Numbered from the stretch's first letter, positions 1 through 9,496 are shown. The stretch is DNA of 64,000 nt from Palsa-360 sp963710315 (GCA_963710315.1 CAVPZW010000008.1:992001-1056000), one strand, 5' to 3'. Made by a program: numbers and translations. Notes: generated by a model not told the origin, from the sequence alone.

Positions 1-2
1 CC

Positions 3-704
3 GGCGCGATGATGGCTGTGGCGCGATTCGGGCTCGGCACGCTGTCTTCGGTGGACCGTGTAGCGCTCGCCGCTCCGTTTCCGACGTCCAAGGGCGGCAC
101 GGCGGTCTTGCTGGACGTGGGCGCGAACGTGGATTCCAAGCCCGCTCACCTTGTGCAATTTGCAGTGATGGGCGAGATTTACTACCGCACAATTTTCGGA
201 ACGCGGCGGCCCAAGGTAGCCCTGCTGTCGATTGGCGAAGAGGAATCAAAGGGCAACGAATTGACGCGCGAGGCATACAGCCGGTTGAAACTCTCCCCGC
301 TAAATTTTATTGGAAACGTGGAAGGGCGGGACATCTTCAACGGCAACGTGGACGTTATCGTTTGCGACGGGTTCATCGGAAATATCGCCTTGAAGATCAG
401 CGAGGGAGTTGCGCAGCATATCGCGGGAATGCTGAAGGAGGCTCTTTCGAGCACCATCAGTTCCAAGGTCGGATATGTGCTCTCGCGCAAGGCCTATAAG
501 AGTTTTCGAAGGAAGATCGACTACTCGGAATACGGCGGCGCTCCTTTGCTGGGCGTAAAGGGCGTCACCGTGATCGGGCATGGGAGTTCCAATCCCCTGG
601 CGATCAAGAATGCAATCCGGGTGGCGACGGAATTGGTTCGGGGCGGGGTCAACGATAGAATCGAGCAGGAGCTTGCCACGATTCCCGTTCCTGTGGAAGC
701 ATAA
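3..704 (+). CDS. plsX: Phosphate acyltransferase PlsX (3' part, cut by window edge)
   Basis: PlsX makes acyl-phosphate from acyl-ACP as the first step of the PlsX/PlsY route to phosphatidic acid. It is a cytosolic, membrane-associated enzyme. The frame is open from base 3, so the true start lies upstream; about 233 of the usual 330-350 residues are present. Family features visible are the glycine-rich GAMMAVARFGLG segment, the LDVGANVDSKP block, LLSIGEEESKG, and VCDGFIGNIALK near the middle. The gene ends 23 bp before fabD and is co-directional, matching the common plsX-fab arrangement, but there is no fabH between plsX and fabD. Identification is from conserved motifs and context. Confidence 0.93.
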   Translation, partial: GAMMAVARFGLGTLSSVDRVALAAPFPTSKGGTAVLLDVGANVDSKPAHLVQFAVMGEIYYRTIFGTRRPKVALLSIGEEESKGNELTREAYSRLKLSPLNFIGNVEGRDIFNGNVDVIVCDGFIGNIALKISEGVAQHIAGMLKEALSSTISSKVGYVLSRKAYKSFRRKIDYSEYGGAPLLGVKGVTVIGHGSSNPLAIKNAIRVATELVRGGVNDRIEQELATIPVPVEA

Positions 705-727
705 GCGACGAAACGGCGGTAAATCCA

Positions 728-1687
728 ATGGGAAAATTAGCGTTTTTGTTTCCGGGGCAGGCCTCTCAATACCCGGGCATGGGCAAGGAGCTAGCCGCTA
801 ACCATCCGGCCGCTCGTAGTGTGTTTGACGAGGCCGACAAAGCCCTGGGATTTTCAATCTCCGACCTGTGCTTCAACGGCAGTGAAGAAGCGCTGAAGCT
901 GACCGCGAATACGCAGCCGGCGATTTTGACGACATCTATAGCAGCATATCGCGTGCTCGCGGAGCATGGAATTGAGCCGGCGTTTGTCGCGGGGCACAGC
1001 CTGGGCGAATTTTCCGCGCTGGTTGCGGCAGGCGGCCTGGATTTTGCGGACGCCGTGCGCCTGGTGCGGCATCGCGGGGAATACATGCAAACGGCAGTGC
1101 CCGAAGGCGTCGGCGCGATGGCCGCGATTTTGGGATTGGCGCCCGCCCAGGTCGCGGGAATTTGCAAGCAAGCGGCCGACGGACAAGTGGTTGCGCCGGG
1201 AAATCTGAATTCTCCCGAGCAGACTGTTATTTCAGGCAACGCCGAGGCCGTCAAGCGCGCCGTGGAAATGGCGTCGGCGGGAGGCGCAAAGCGCGCCGTA
1301 ATGCTGGCGGTTTCCGCTCCCTTTCATAGCGCGCTCATGGAGCCGGCTGCGCGGCGTCTCGAAGTCGATTTGCGGGCCATCAAGTTTCATACCTTGCGCA
1401 TTCCATTGGTGAACAACGCCGACGCGGAGATCACCACCAGCGGCGATGAAGCGCGCGAGGGATTGATCCGCCAGGTGACCTTGCCCGTTCGCTGGGAAGA
1501 ATCCATACGCGAACTGATCGATCAGGGCGTCAATACGTTTGTCGAGGTAGGGCCCGGTCGCGTTCTCACCGGATTGTTGCGGCAGATTGAACGGTCGGTG
1601 CACGTGTTCAACGTGGAAGATGAAAAATCCTTGCGTTCGACGCTGGAGAAACTCACGCAGGCGCAGACCGAATCGGCCGAGGTGTAG
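728..1687 (+). CDS. fabD: Malonyl-CoA:ACP transacylase FabD
   Basis: FabD transfers malonyl from CoA to ACP, supplying the extender unit for type II fatty acid synthesis in the cytosol. The 319-residue length is typical. The N-terminal FPGQASQ motif (residues 8-14), the nucleophile elbow GHSLGE with Ser91, Arg116 in the HRGEYM stretch and His200 in SAPFHSALM correspond to the family's catalytic residues. The gene follows plsX by 23 bp. Its TAG stop codon (1685-1687) is part of the GTAG at the left edge of an intergenic inverted repeat. Confidence 0.96.
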   Translation: MGKLAFLFPGQASQYPGMGKELAANHPAARSVFDEADKALGFSISDLCFNGSEEALKLTANTQPAILTTSIAAYRVLAEHGIEPAFVAGHSLGEFSALVAAGGLDFADAVRLVRHRGEYMQTAVPEGVGAMAAILGLAPAQVAGICKQAADGQVVAPGNLNSPEQTVISGNAEAVKRAVEMASAGGAKRAVMLAVSAPFHSALMEPAARRLEVDLRAIKFHTLRIPLVNNADAEITTSGDEAREGLIRQVTLPVRWEESIRELIDQGVNTFVEVGPGRVLTGLLRQIERSVHVFNVEDEKSLRSTLEKLTQAQTESAEV

Positions 1688-1766
1688 CAGTGCACAGGCT
1701 TCAGCCTGTGGTTCTTAGTTTAATAGTAAGCAAGAATCAAACCCCACAGGCTGAAGCCTGTGCTAC
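1684..1766. repeat. REP-type inverted repeat pair between fabD and fabG
   Basis: The two arms, CACAGGCTTCAGCCTGTG (left) and CACAGGCTGAAGCCTGTG (right), are reverse complements of each other, and each is itself palindromic. The outer ends are GTAG (here followed by a few extra bases) and CTAC. The element fills most of the fabD-fabG gap, and the fabG ATG lies only 11 bp beyond it, so it must be transcribed within the fab operon or separate two transcription units. Confidence 0.9.
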
Positions 1767-1777
1767 ATAAACAACCC

Positions 1778-2524
1778 ATGTTCAGCCTAAAAGATCGAGT
1801 AGCTTTGGTGACGGGTGCGTCGCAAGGAATTGGGCGCGCCACGGCGCTTGCCCTGGCGCAGGCCGGAGCGCGCGTGACCGTGGCGGCGCGCAACGCCGAA
1901 AAATTGGCGGGCGTGGTCGCGGAAATTGCGGCGGCCGGCGGAGAAGCACTGGCCGTGTCCATGGATGTGGCCGACGCCGAGCAAGTGAAGGCGGGATTCC
2001 GCCAGGCCAACGAAAAATTCGGCAAGCTCGATATTCTGGTGAACAACGCAGCCATCACGCGAGACGGCTTGGCCGTGCGCATGAAGGCGGAAGATTGGGA
2101 CGCGGTGCTGCGCACCAATTTGACGGGCGCGCATTTGTGCGCGCAGCAGGCCATGTCTGTTATGATGCGCGCTCGCTATGGCCGCATCATCAATGTGACT
2201 TCGGTGGTGGCGGAGACCGGAAATCCCGGGCAGGCAAATTACGTTGCCGCAAAGGCCGGGCTGATCGGATTGACGCGCGCGCTGGCCTTGGAAATCGCTT
2301 CGCGCAACATTACGGTGAACGCAGTGGCGCCGGGTTTTGTGGTTTCGCCCATGACCGATCCTTTGCCGCAAAACGTGAAGGACGCGCTGCTGGCGCGAGT
2401 GCCGCTCGGCCGCATGGGGTACGACGCGGAAGTCGCGGCGGCCATCGTGTTTCTGGCCAGCGAAGAAGCGGGTTATATTACCGGCGCCGTGCTGGACGTC
2501 AACGGCGGCTTGCGCATGGGATAG
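1778..2524 (+). CDS. fabG: 3-oxoacyl-ACP reductase FabG
   Basis: FabG is the NADPH-dependent reductase of beta-ketoacyl-ACP in fatty acid elongation, a short-chain dehydrogenase/reductase. The TGASQGIG cofactor motif is at residues 12-19, NNAA at 89-92, and the catalytic tetrad Asn114, Ser142, Tyr155, Lys159 is complete. At 248 residues it has the usual length. I chose ATG 1778 because translation from there begins MFSLKDRVALVTG as in the family. An in-frame GTG at 1760 lies inside the right arm of the repeat and would add six atypical residues. No strong Shine-Dalgarno sequence precedes 1778. Confidence 0.95.
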   Translation: MFSLKDRVALVTGASQGIGRATALALAQAGARVTVAARNAEKLAGVVAEIAAAGGEALAVSMDVADAEQVKAGFRQANEKFGKLDILVNNAAITRDGLAVRMKAEDWDAVLRTNLTGAHLCAQQAMSVMMRARYGRIINVTSVVAETGNPGQANYVAAKAGLIGLTRALALEIASRNITVNAVAPGFVVSPMTDPLPQNVKDALLARVPLGRMGYDAEVAAAIVFLASEEAGYITGAVLDVNGGLRMG

Positions 2525-2648
2525 CCGGGCGATTTTCCGTCAGCGAAAAGTTCCGCTGATTGCGAATTGAGAATCGTTCCCGGGGGACGCATGGAATTCG
2601 CGGAGTTTACCGGGACGAAATTTGCTAAAGACAAGATTCAGAGTTAAG

Positions 2649-2677
2649 TTGACCTGGGGCGATGCCGTACATAGAAT
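2649..2677 (+). promoter_or_regulatory. Sigma70-type promoter for acpP-fabF
   Basis: A TTGACC -35 element (2649-2654) and a TAGAAT -10 element (2672-2677) are separated by exactly 17 bp. The predicted start site is near 2684, giving a 5' leader of about 78 nt ahead of acpP. This implies that acpP can be transcribed independently of fabDG, as expected for an abundant carrier protein. The call is from consensus match only. Confidence 0.6.
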
Positions 2678-2761
2678 ATCGGTGCTTAAAATCTGCACCC
2701 ATAGTAGTGAAGGAACGGCCCGCGCGAAGACGGGCATAGAGCTTATCGGAGGCAAAACAGA

Positions 2762-3001
2762 ATGGCCAGTGTCGATGAACGCGTAAAGCAGATTATTGTG
2801 GAGCAGCTTGGAGTGGATGAAGGCGAAGTAACCGCCACCGCTTCTTTTGTGGACGATCTGGGTGCGGACTCCCTGGACACGGTCGAATTGGTGATGGCCT
2901 TTGAAGAGGCCTTTGGGATCGAGATTCCCGATGAAGACGCCGAAAAAATCGCCACCGTGAAGGATGCGGTCGAATACATCACCAAGCACGGCAAGAAGTA
3001 G
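2762..3001 (+). CDS. acpP: Acyl carrier protein AcpP
   Basis: This is the small acidic carrier that holds growing acyl chains on a 4'-phosphopantetheine arm. The protein has 79 residues with the DSLDTVEL attachment motif, in which Ser37 is the modified residue. A good ribosome binding site (GGAGGC) lies upstream of ATG 2762. It sits between fabG and fabF as in many bacteria and has its own likely promoter. Confidence 0.98.
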   Translation: MASVDERVKQIIVEQLGVDEGEVTATASFVDDLGADSLDTVELVMAFEEAFGIEIPDEDAEKIATVKDAVEYITKHGKK

Positions 3002-3043
3002 TTCGCGGGCCGCTGCAAAAATCGCCAGGGGAGTGTGGATCAA

Positions 3044-4288
<1,245 letters not shown>

Positions 4289-4303
4289 TCCGCTGCTATG
4301 TGC

Positions 4304-4330
4304 CCGTCCGCCGCGGCGGACGGCCGCTAC
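4304..4330. repeat. Solitary REP-like hairpin in the fabF-etfB gap
   Basis: A perfect 20-nt GC palindrome CCGTCCGCCGCGGCGGACGG (4304-4323) is followed by CCGCTAC, so it reads on the minus strand as GTAG plus a hairpin, like one half of the paired repeats elsewhere in the window. The same core recurs at 9349-9376. No partner arm is visible. Confidence 0.65.
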
Positions 4331-4357
4331 AGATGCCAATCGTCACAAGAGGTACGC

Positions 4358-5125
4358 ATGAAGATTGTTGTCTGCATCAAGCAAGTGCCCGCCAAGGACG
4401 CTCCACTGGCCATCACCGATTCAAGCTGGATCCGCGAAACCGATATCGGTTTCGAGATGAACGAGCCGGATAGTTACGCGCTCGAGGAAGCCCTGCGCCT
4501 GAGGGAAAAGCACACCGGAGAAGTGATTGCCCTGTCGATGGGCCCGGAACGCGTGAAGCAGACAATCAAGGAAGCGCTCGCAAAAGGCGCGGACCGCGGC
4601 GTGCACATCGCGGACGACAAGGCGCACACGCTCGATCCGCTGGGCGCGGCAAAATTTCTGGCGGCGGCCATCGAGCGCGAAAAACCGGATCTCGTTTTGA
4701 CCGGATTGCAGAGCGAGGATCAGGGCTTCGGCCAGACCGGCGTGCTGCTGGCGGAATTGCTTGGCCACCCGCACGGCACGATCATCATGCAGATTGACGC
4801 GCAGGGCGGCGGCTTGCGCGTGAAGCGCGAACTCGAAGCGGGATGGTTCCAATGGGTCGAGCTGCCCATGCCCGCCGTGTTGACCATTCAGTCCGGCATC
4901 AACAAGGTGCGCTACGCGACGCTCAAGGGAATCATGGCGGCCAAGAAAAAAGAGATCGCCACGGTCGCGCGCGAATCGCTGGGCGTCACGCACGAAGCAA
5001 CGCAGCGCATCGAGCGCATCTACGTTCCGTCAAAGACCAAGAAGACGGAATTTTTGACCGGCACGCCGAAAGAAGCTGCCGCAAAGCTGGTCGAAAAATT
5101 GAAGCACGAAGCGCGTGTGATTTAG
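4358..5125 (+). CDS. etfB: Electron transfer flavoprotein beta subunit
   Basis: EtfB forms the FAD/AMP-binding heterodimer with EtfA that accepts electrons from acyl-CoA dehydrogenases and passes them to ETF:quinone oxidoreductase. ATG 4358 follows an AAGAGGT ribosome binding site and begins MKIVVCIKQVP, typical of the family; 255 residues. The C-terminal part carries the family signature: an RELEAGWFQWVELPMPAVLT stretch followed by SGINKVRYATLKGIM. etfA follows after 16 bp, so the two are co-transcribed. No ETF-quinone oxidoreductase gene is present nearby. Confidence 0.95.
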   Translation: MKIVVCIKQVPAKDAPLAITDSSWIRETDIGFEMNEPDSYALEEALRLREKHTGEVIALSMGPERVKQTIKEALAKGADRGVHIADDKAHTLDPLGAAKFLAAAIEREKPDLVLTGLQSEDQGFGQTGVLLAELLGHPHGTIIMQIDAQGGGLRVKRELEAGWFQWVELPMPAVLTIQSGINKVRYATLKGIMAAKKKEIATVARESLGVTHEATQRIERIYVPSKTKKTEFLTGTPKEAAAKLVEKLKHEARVI

Positions 5126-5141
5126 GCCGGGTGCGACCACT

Positions 5142-6128
5142 ATGAATATTCTACTGATCACCGAACAGCGCGACGCGCAATGGAACAAGACCAGCTTTGA
5201 AACGCTGGCCGCCGCCCAGCAAGTTGCCACGCAAACGCAAAGCCGATTAGTTGCCGTGGTCATCGGCAAAGGCGTTGCGGCGCTGGCCGGCGAGCTTGCT
5301 GCCAGCAAGCTCGATGAAGTGCTCCTCGTCGAACACGATTTGCTCGCGGCATACACGCCCGACGGCTATACCATCTCCCTGAAGCAGGTGATCGCGCAGG
5401 CCAAGCCCGATCTGATCCTGCTGCCGCACACCTATCAGGTGCGCGATTTCGCGCCCAAACTGGCCGCATCGCTCGGCAAAGGTATGATTGGCGACTGCGT
5501 CGGCTACCGCCATGAAAACGGGAAACTGATTTTTGTGCGCCAGATGTTTCAAGGTAAAACCGCGGCGGATGTGGCGTTCGAAGGCGCGGCCCCCTGGTTC
5601 GCGACGTTTCAGGCGGGCGCGTTCCGAGCGGATTTGGTCGCGCAGGGCGCAGCGAAGGCGCCGGTGACGTCCGTTTCAGTGGACCTCAAGCCCGAACAGA
5701 TTCGAACCAAGCCCCTGGAATTATTTCGCGAAGCCAAGCAGGCCGTGGACCTCACGCAGGCGCCCATCCTGGTGGCGGTTGGGCGCGGCATCAAGGCGCC
5801 GGAAAATCTGCCTCTCGTCGAAAAGCTGGCCAAAGCCATCGGCGCGGAACTGGCCGCCTCACGTCCCATCTGCGACGAAGGCTGGCTGCCCATGGACCGC
5901 CAGATCGGCAGCTCGGGACAGACGGTCGCACCCAAGTTGTATCTGGCCCTCGGAATCAGCGGAGCCATCCAACACGTGGTGGGCATGAAAGGCTCGCGCA
6001 CCATCGTGGCAATCAACAAGGACCAGAACGCCCCCATCTTTGAAGTCGCCGATTACGGCATTGTCGGCGATCTCTTCGAAATTGTTCCCGCCCTTACGGA
6101 AGAGCTCGAAAAAGCCAAGACATCGTAA
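5142..6128 (+). CDS. etfA: Electron transfer flavoprotein alpha subunit
   Basis: EtfA supplies the FAD-binding domain of ETF. The protein has 328 residues. The C-terminal FAD domain is clear: GWLPMDRQIGSSGQTVAPKL, then LGISGAIQHVVGM, then AINKDQNAPIFEVADYGIVG. The N-terminal half carries the adenine-nucleotide-hydrolase-like fold. It is co-directional with etfB and ends 41 bp before a repeat that separates it from a convergent MFS gene. Confidence 0.96.
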   Translation: MNILLITEQRDAQWNKTSFETLAAAQQVATQTQSRLVAVVIGKGVAALAGELAASKLDEVLLVEHDLLAAYTPDGYTISLKQVIAQAKPDLILLPHTYQVRDFAPKLAASLGKGMIGDCVGYRHENGKLIFVRQMFQGKTAADVAFEGAAPWFATFQAGAFRADLVAQGAAKAPVTSVSVDLKPEQIRTKPLELFREAKQAVDLTQAPILVAVGRGIKAPENLPLVEKLAKAIGAELAASRPICDEGWLPMDRQIGSSGQTVAPKLYLALGISGAIQHVVGMKGSRTIVAINKDQNAPIFEVADYGIVGDLFEIVPALTEELEKAKTS

Positions 6129-6168
6129 TCATTTTTTGGCAGGACATGCTGAATAGATTGCGAAAAAA

Positions 6169-6266
6169 GTAGCACAGCCACTCTTGGCTGTGCGGTTTTT
6201 GCGATGTGTGGCGTTATAAACCAGCGAAAATTGAGAAAACCGCACAGCCAAGAGTGGCTGTGCTAC
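6169..6266. repeat. REP-type inverted repeat pair between etfA and the MFS gene
   Basis: The left half is GTAG plus a hairpin with CACAGCCA/TGGCTGTG stem and CTCT loop. The right half is the same hairpin followed by CTAC. Between convergent genes it could also act as a bidirectional terminator. Confidence 0.9.
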
Positions 6267-6273
6267 TAAGACC

Positions 6274-7521
6274 TTATGGCTTGAGGGAGCCGAGTTTTTC
6301 CACGCGGCGCAGCTCGGGGAAATTCCACGCCCACAGCGCGGTGATGATGAGGGTGCCGATTCCGCCCATGATTACGGCGGGGACGGCGCCGAACCACTGC
6401 GCGGTGAGGCCCGATTCGAATTGGCCGATTTCGTTGGATGCGCCGACGAAAATCATTTCAACGGCGCTGACGCGCCCGCGCATTTCGTCCGGGGTGGCCA
6501 GTTGCACGAGCGTCGAACGAACCACCACGCTGACCATGTCCATGCACCCGACCAGCATGAGCGCAATCATGGAGAGCACCAAGCTTCGAGAAATGCCGAA
6601 GAGCACGGTGAAGGCGCCAAAGCCGCCCACGCACCACAGCATGGTCACGCCGGCACGGCTGCGGAAGGGCCTGTGCGCCAGGAGTAGCGCCATGCTGCCT
6701 GCTCCGATCGCGGGAGACGCGCGCAGCAGACCCAGTCCCCAGGGTCCTGTGCGAAGTACTTCGGCCGCGAACACGGGCAAGAGCGCCACAGCGCCGCCCA
6801 GCAGCACGGCAAAGAGGTCCAGCGAAATGGAACCCAGGATGATTTTCTTTTCCGCGATGTAGCGCAGCCCGGCCAGCACGGATTTCAGGCTGAGCGGTTC
6901 CCTGGAGCGAGCCCTGGCGCGGAGCTTGACTTGAGACATCAGGAAAACTGCTCCCGCCGCAGCCAGCATCGATGCGGTGTAAACCGCCGCCGGACCTTTG
7001 GCGACGGCATAGATCAAGCCGCCCAGCGATGGACCGAGAATCGTCCCGCCCTGATTCACGGAACTGTTCCAGGCAATGGCATTTTGCAGATGCTCTGCGG
7101 GAACAATTTGAGGCAAAAGCGAGCGGCTGGCCGGATTGTTGAACGACCGCACCACGCCCAGCAAAACCACTACGCCGTACATGGGCAAGACCGCGCGCAA
7201 TCCGCTCAGCGCGTAGAAGAGCAACAGCGCCGAGCACACGCCAAATCCCGCGTAACAACCCATTAGCAATTTTCGCCGGTTAAACGTGTCCGCCGCGTGC
7301 CCCGTGGCCAGGAACAGCAGGATGCCCGGGGAGAACTGGGCCAGCCCCACCAGACCCAAGTCCAGCGGCCTCTTGGTAATCTCGTAGATTTGCCAGCCTA
7401 CGGCGACGGACTGCATTTCCAGCCCAGCCACAATGAGAAATCGGGCCAGTTGGTAAAGGGTGAAGTCAGGATAGGTGAAGGCGACGCGCCCTGCGTTAGA
7501 GGAGTTCCCGGTCTCGGCCAT
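6274..7521 (-). CDS. Major facilitator superfamily transporter (DHA3/EntS-like)
   Basis: A 415-residue integral membrane protein with about twelve hydrophobic segments, most similar in appearance to DHA3-type MFS exporters (EntS and macrolide efflux relatives). Characteristic are the N-terminal region WQIYEITKRPLDLGLVGLAQ, the loop-2 motif around GHAADTFNRRKLLMG, and SLLPQIVPAEHLQNAIAWN in the middle. The substrate cannot be told from sequence. It is monocistronic, convergent with etfA and tandem with the toxin-antitoxin pair upstream. The start ATG 7521 lacks an obvious ribosome binding site. Confidence 0.85.
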   Translation of the reverse strand: MAETGNSSNAGRVAFTYPDFTLYQLARFLIVAGLEMQSVAVGWQIYEITKRPLDLGLVGLAQFSPGILLFLATGHAADTFNRRKLLMGCYAGFGVCSALLLFYALSGLRAVLPMYGVVVLLGVVRSFNNPASRSLLPQIVPAEHLQNAIAWNSSVNQGGTILGPSLGGLIYAVAKGPAAVYTASMLAAAGAVFLMSQVKLRARARSREPLSLKSVLAGLRYIAEKKIILGSISLDLFAVLLGGAVALLPVFAAEVLRTGPWGLGLLRASPAIGAGSMALLLAHRPFRSRAGVTMLWCVGGFGAFTVLFGISRSLVLSMIALMLVGCMDMVSVVVRSTLVQLATPDEMRGRVSAVEMIFVGASNEIGQFESGLTAQWFGAVPAVIMGGIGTLIITALWAWNFPELRRVEKLGSLKP

Positions 7522-7624
7522 CAGAGGACACTACTGTGCCATAAAATCGCGATTTGTACGAGGGGAGTGCAGGGGCGATTTAATCTTGCGGAAAACCTTC
7601 AAGGGAATTCTTCGCGGAATTGTT

Positions 7625-8050
7625 TCAGGATTTATTTTCCCACGGATTGACGACAGGAACGGAAAGTTCTTCAAAGTGGGAGACATTGCGCGTTGCGATC
7701 GAGGCATGGCACGCAAGGGCGATCCCCGCGATCATTGTGTCGCGCAATTCCACGGGTCGTCCCTTCTTATGGCGCGACGCCATCAATTCGGCGGAGTATT
7801 CCGCGGCGGTCGTGTCGAAGGGAGCCACCCTCCCTCTGATATCCTCCGATAAGACGGCTTCGAATGCTCTTGTTAAAAGGGAGCGCCTCTTGCCCACTGG
7901 CAAAATATGCAGTCCAAATTGGATTTCGAAAATGGTCACGGACGTAATCCACATCGAGGTGCGAGGCTGCTTGTCGAGCCATGCCACGACCTGCTCGTCC
8001 GGCCTTGGCCGTATCATTGCCGAAAGCACATTGGTGTCGAGGATAATCAT
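7625..8050 (-). CDS. vapC: PIN-domain ribonuclease toxin (VapC/FitB type)
   Basis: VapC toxins are Mg-dependent RNases held inactive by the cognate antitoxin. The 141-residue protein begins MIILDTNVLS and retains the acidic PIN residues Asp5, Glu42 (VTIFEIQFG) and Asp104 (LRDTMIAG), with Asn122 in TRNVSHF at the fourth position, as is common in FitB-like members. ATG 8050 overlaps the antitoxin stop codon by one base (TGATG), indicating translational coupling. A TTG at 8053 would add one residue. Confidence 0.9.
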   Translation of the reverse strand: MIILDTNVLSAMIRPRPDEQVVAWLDKQPRTSMWITSVTIFEIQFGLHILPVGKRRSLLTRAFEAVLSEDIRGRVAPFDTTAAEYSAELMASRHKKGRPVELRDTMIAGIALACHASIATRNVSHFEELSVPVVNPWENKS

Positions 8051-8295
8051 CAATCGAACGAAACCGGCTTGATTTTGTGGCCGCGCAACTCGGGAATGTC
8101 AAATTCAAGGCCAAGCTTGCGAAATCGAGAGGAAATCGCGGTTCCCAGTCCCTCGGTGGATGTATCTTCCTCCTTTACGGCATCGCGCAGAATGTCGCGT
8201 ACTTCCTCTTCCATGCTATGTCCGTGCCTGGCGGCACGGCGCTGTAAGCGGGACTTTACAGTGGCTTCGATATTTCGCACCACCAACTGGGCCAT
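8050..8295 (-). CDS. FitA/VapB-like ribbon-helix-helix antitoxin
   Basis: An 81-residue antitoxin with an N-terminal ribbon-helix-helix fold (QLVVRNIEATVKSRLQRRAA, then HGHSMEEEVRDILRDAV), the FitA-like arrangement. The C-terminal tail, rich in charged and aromatic residues, probably wraps around the PIN toxin. It is preceded by an excellent ribosome binding site (AAGGAGG on the minus strand) and a perfect palindrome likely to be its own operator. It is the first gene of a two-gene operon. Confidence 0.88.
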   Translation of the reverse strand: MAQLVVRNIEATVKSRLQRRAARHGHSMEEEVRDILRDAVKEEDTSTEGLGTAISSRFRKLGLEFDIPELRGHKIKPVSFD

Positions 8296-8313
8296 GGTTT
8301 CCTCCTTACAATA

Positions 8314-8327
8314 GATATCATGATATC
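8314..8327 (-). promoter_or_regulatory. Palindromic operator upstream of the toxin-antitoxin operon
   Basis: GATATCATGATATC is a perfect 14-bp palindrome 19 bp upstream of the antitoxin start. On the minus strand it overlaps a possible -10 element (TATCAT) placed 16 bp from a weak TTGTTC -35. This is where an autoregulating RHH antitoxin would be expected to bind; binding itself is inferred. Confidence 0.6.
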
Positions 8328-8499
8328 ACATTGTTGGCGGTGAACAATTGAGAAGAATGCAATCGCGAAAGCCTGCACAGCCGCTTTTGTAACCGACAAT
8401 TCACGGTTGAAAACTTGCAGCACCGCCATGCAATCGGTTACCGTCTATGGCTGAAGATGGGCGCTGAACCAACGCTCGTCGTTCACTCTAGGAGGACGG

Positions 8500-9303
8500 A
8501 TGAAGCGGATGGGGATGGCAGTCATGGCGCTCGGGCTTCTGGCCTGCAGCGTGAGTGCACAGCAAGCGCCTGCGAAGGCTCCAGCAGCGCCGCCGGCAAA
8601 GGCGCCCGCGGTCACGCCGCCTGCGAAAGCACCGGCCGCAGCGGCACCGGCGTTCAAGACGCAAAAAGAAAAACTCAGCTATGCGATCGGCATGGAAATG
8701 GGCAAAGGCGTAAAGGCCCAGGGGATCGACGTGGATCCTTCGATCTTGACTCAGGGCTTGAAAGACGCGCTTAGCGATGCAAAGTCGCAGATGAGCGAGG
8801 AGGAGCTTCGCCAGGTGATCACCGAGCTGCAAACGGAGATGCGGCAGAAGCAAATGCAGTTGCAGGAGGCGGCCGCGGCGGAAAACAAGGCCAAGGGTGA
8901 GGCGTTCCTCGCTGCAAATGCAAAGAAGGATGGAGTGGTGGTCCTTCCTGACGGATTGCAATACAAGATTTTGACGGCTGGGCAGGGCAAGAAGGCGGCC
9001 GAGACGGACACGGTCCTGTGCAACTACAAAGGAACATTTATCGATGGGTCCGAGTTTGACAGTTCAGCCAGGGCAGGCGGTCCTGTCCCGTTTGAAGTGA
9101 AAAACGTCATTCCCGGATTCAAGGAAGTATTGCAGCTGATGCCCATGGGGTCCAAGTGGCAGGTATTCATTCCGTCAAGTTTGGCTTACGGTGAGCGCGG
9201 CGCGGGCAACGGCGCCATCGGTCCCAACGCCATGCTCATTTTCGAAGTGGAAGCCGTAAGCATCCAGGGGAATGCGGGAAGCGATGCCGCTCCTGCTAAG
9301 TAA
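8500..9303 (+). CDS. FKBP-type peptidyl-prolyl isomerase, exported (Mip/FkpA-like)
   Basis: A 267-residue periplasmic folding catalyst. An N-terminal signal (MKRMGMAVMALGLLACSVSA) is followed by a low-complexity Ala/Pro/Lys linker (about residues 22-50, repeats of AKAPA). Next comes an FKBP_N dimerisation domain beginning KEKLSYAIGMEMGKG (about 55-135) and a C-terminal FKBP domain (about 150-250) with YKGTFIDGSEFDSS, FEVKNVIPGF and SSLAYGERGAG. LLAC could be a lipobox, so either lipoprotein or cleaved secretion is possible. The ribosome binding site TAGGAGG precedes ATG 8500. It appears monocistronic. Confidence 0.92.
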   Translation: MKRMGMAVMALGLLACSVSAQQAPAKAPAAPPAKAPAVTPPAKAPAAAAPAFKTQKEKLSYAIGMEMGKGVKAQGIDVDPSILTQGLKDALSDAKSQMSEEELRQVITELQTEMRQKQMQLQEAAAAENKAKGEAFLAANAKKDGVVVLPDGLQYKILTAGQGKKAAETDTVLCNYKGTFIDGSEFDSSARAGGPVPFEVKNVIPGFKEVLQLMPMGSKWQVFIPSSLAYGERGAGNGAIGPNAMLIFEVEAVSIQGNAGSDAAPAK

Positions 9304-9348
9304 GATCGCTGCAAGATTCGCGGGCAAACAAGCGGGGCAGTGAATGGG

Positions 9349-9416
9349 GCGCTCGTCCGCCGCGGTGGACGAGCGCTTTGTGTTCAAGGGCGTGCCCGCC
9401 TGAAGGCGGGCGCTAC
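9349..9416. repeat. Hairpin plus orphan REP half between FKBP and thiolase genes
   Basis: The first hairpin (9349-9376, GCGCTCGTCCGCC/GGTGGACGAGCGC with one G-T pair) shares its core with 4304-4323. The second (9394-9416) is GCCCGCC-TGAA-GGCGGGC followed by GCTAC, the same hairpin as in the pair at 49840-49904. The halves are therefore unrelated to each other, suggesting deletion or recombination between repeats. Confidence 0.6.
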
Positions 9417-9496
9417 AAGACCGTGCGGTATGCGGGCTTCCGCGCAGCCCCATGAATCGCTTAGTGGCCCGTTGAAAATTTGGGTGAGGAAGGAAA

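Noticed and set aside
1684..1766. Repeat pairs as ordinary terminators only
   Set aside because: They recur with the same GTAG boundaries at co-directional junctions and inside operons and lack T-runs, so termination cannot explain the family, though some may also terminate transcription.
7475..8072. Plus-strand frames across the toxin-antitoxin genes
   Set aside because: They are shadows antisense to clear VapC and antitoxin genes with proper motifs and ribosome binding sites.
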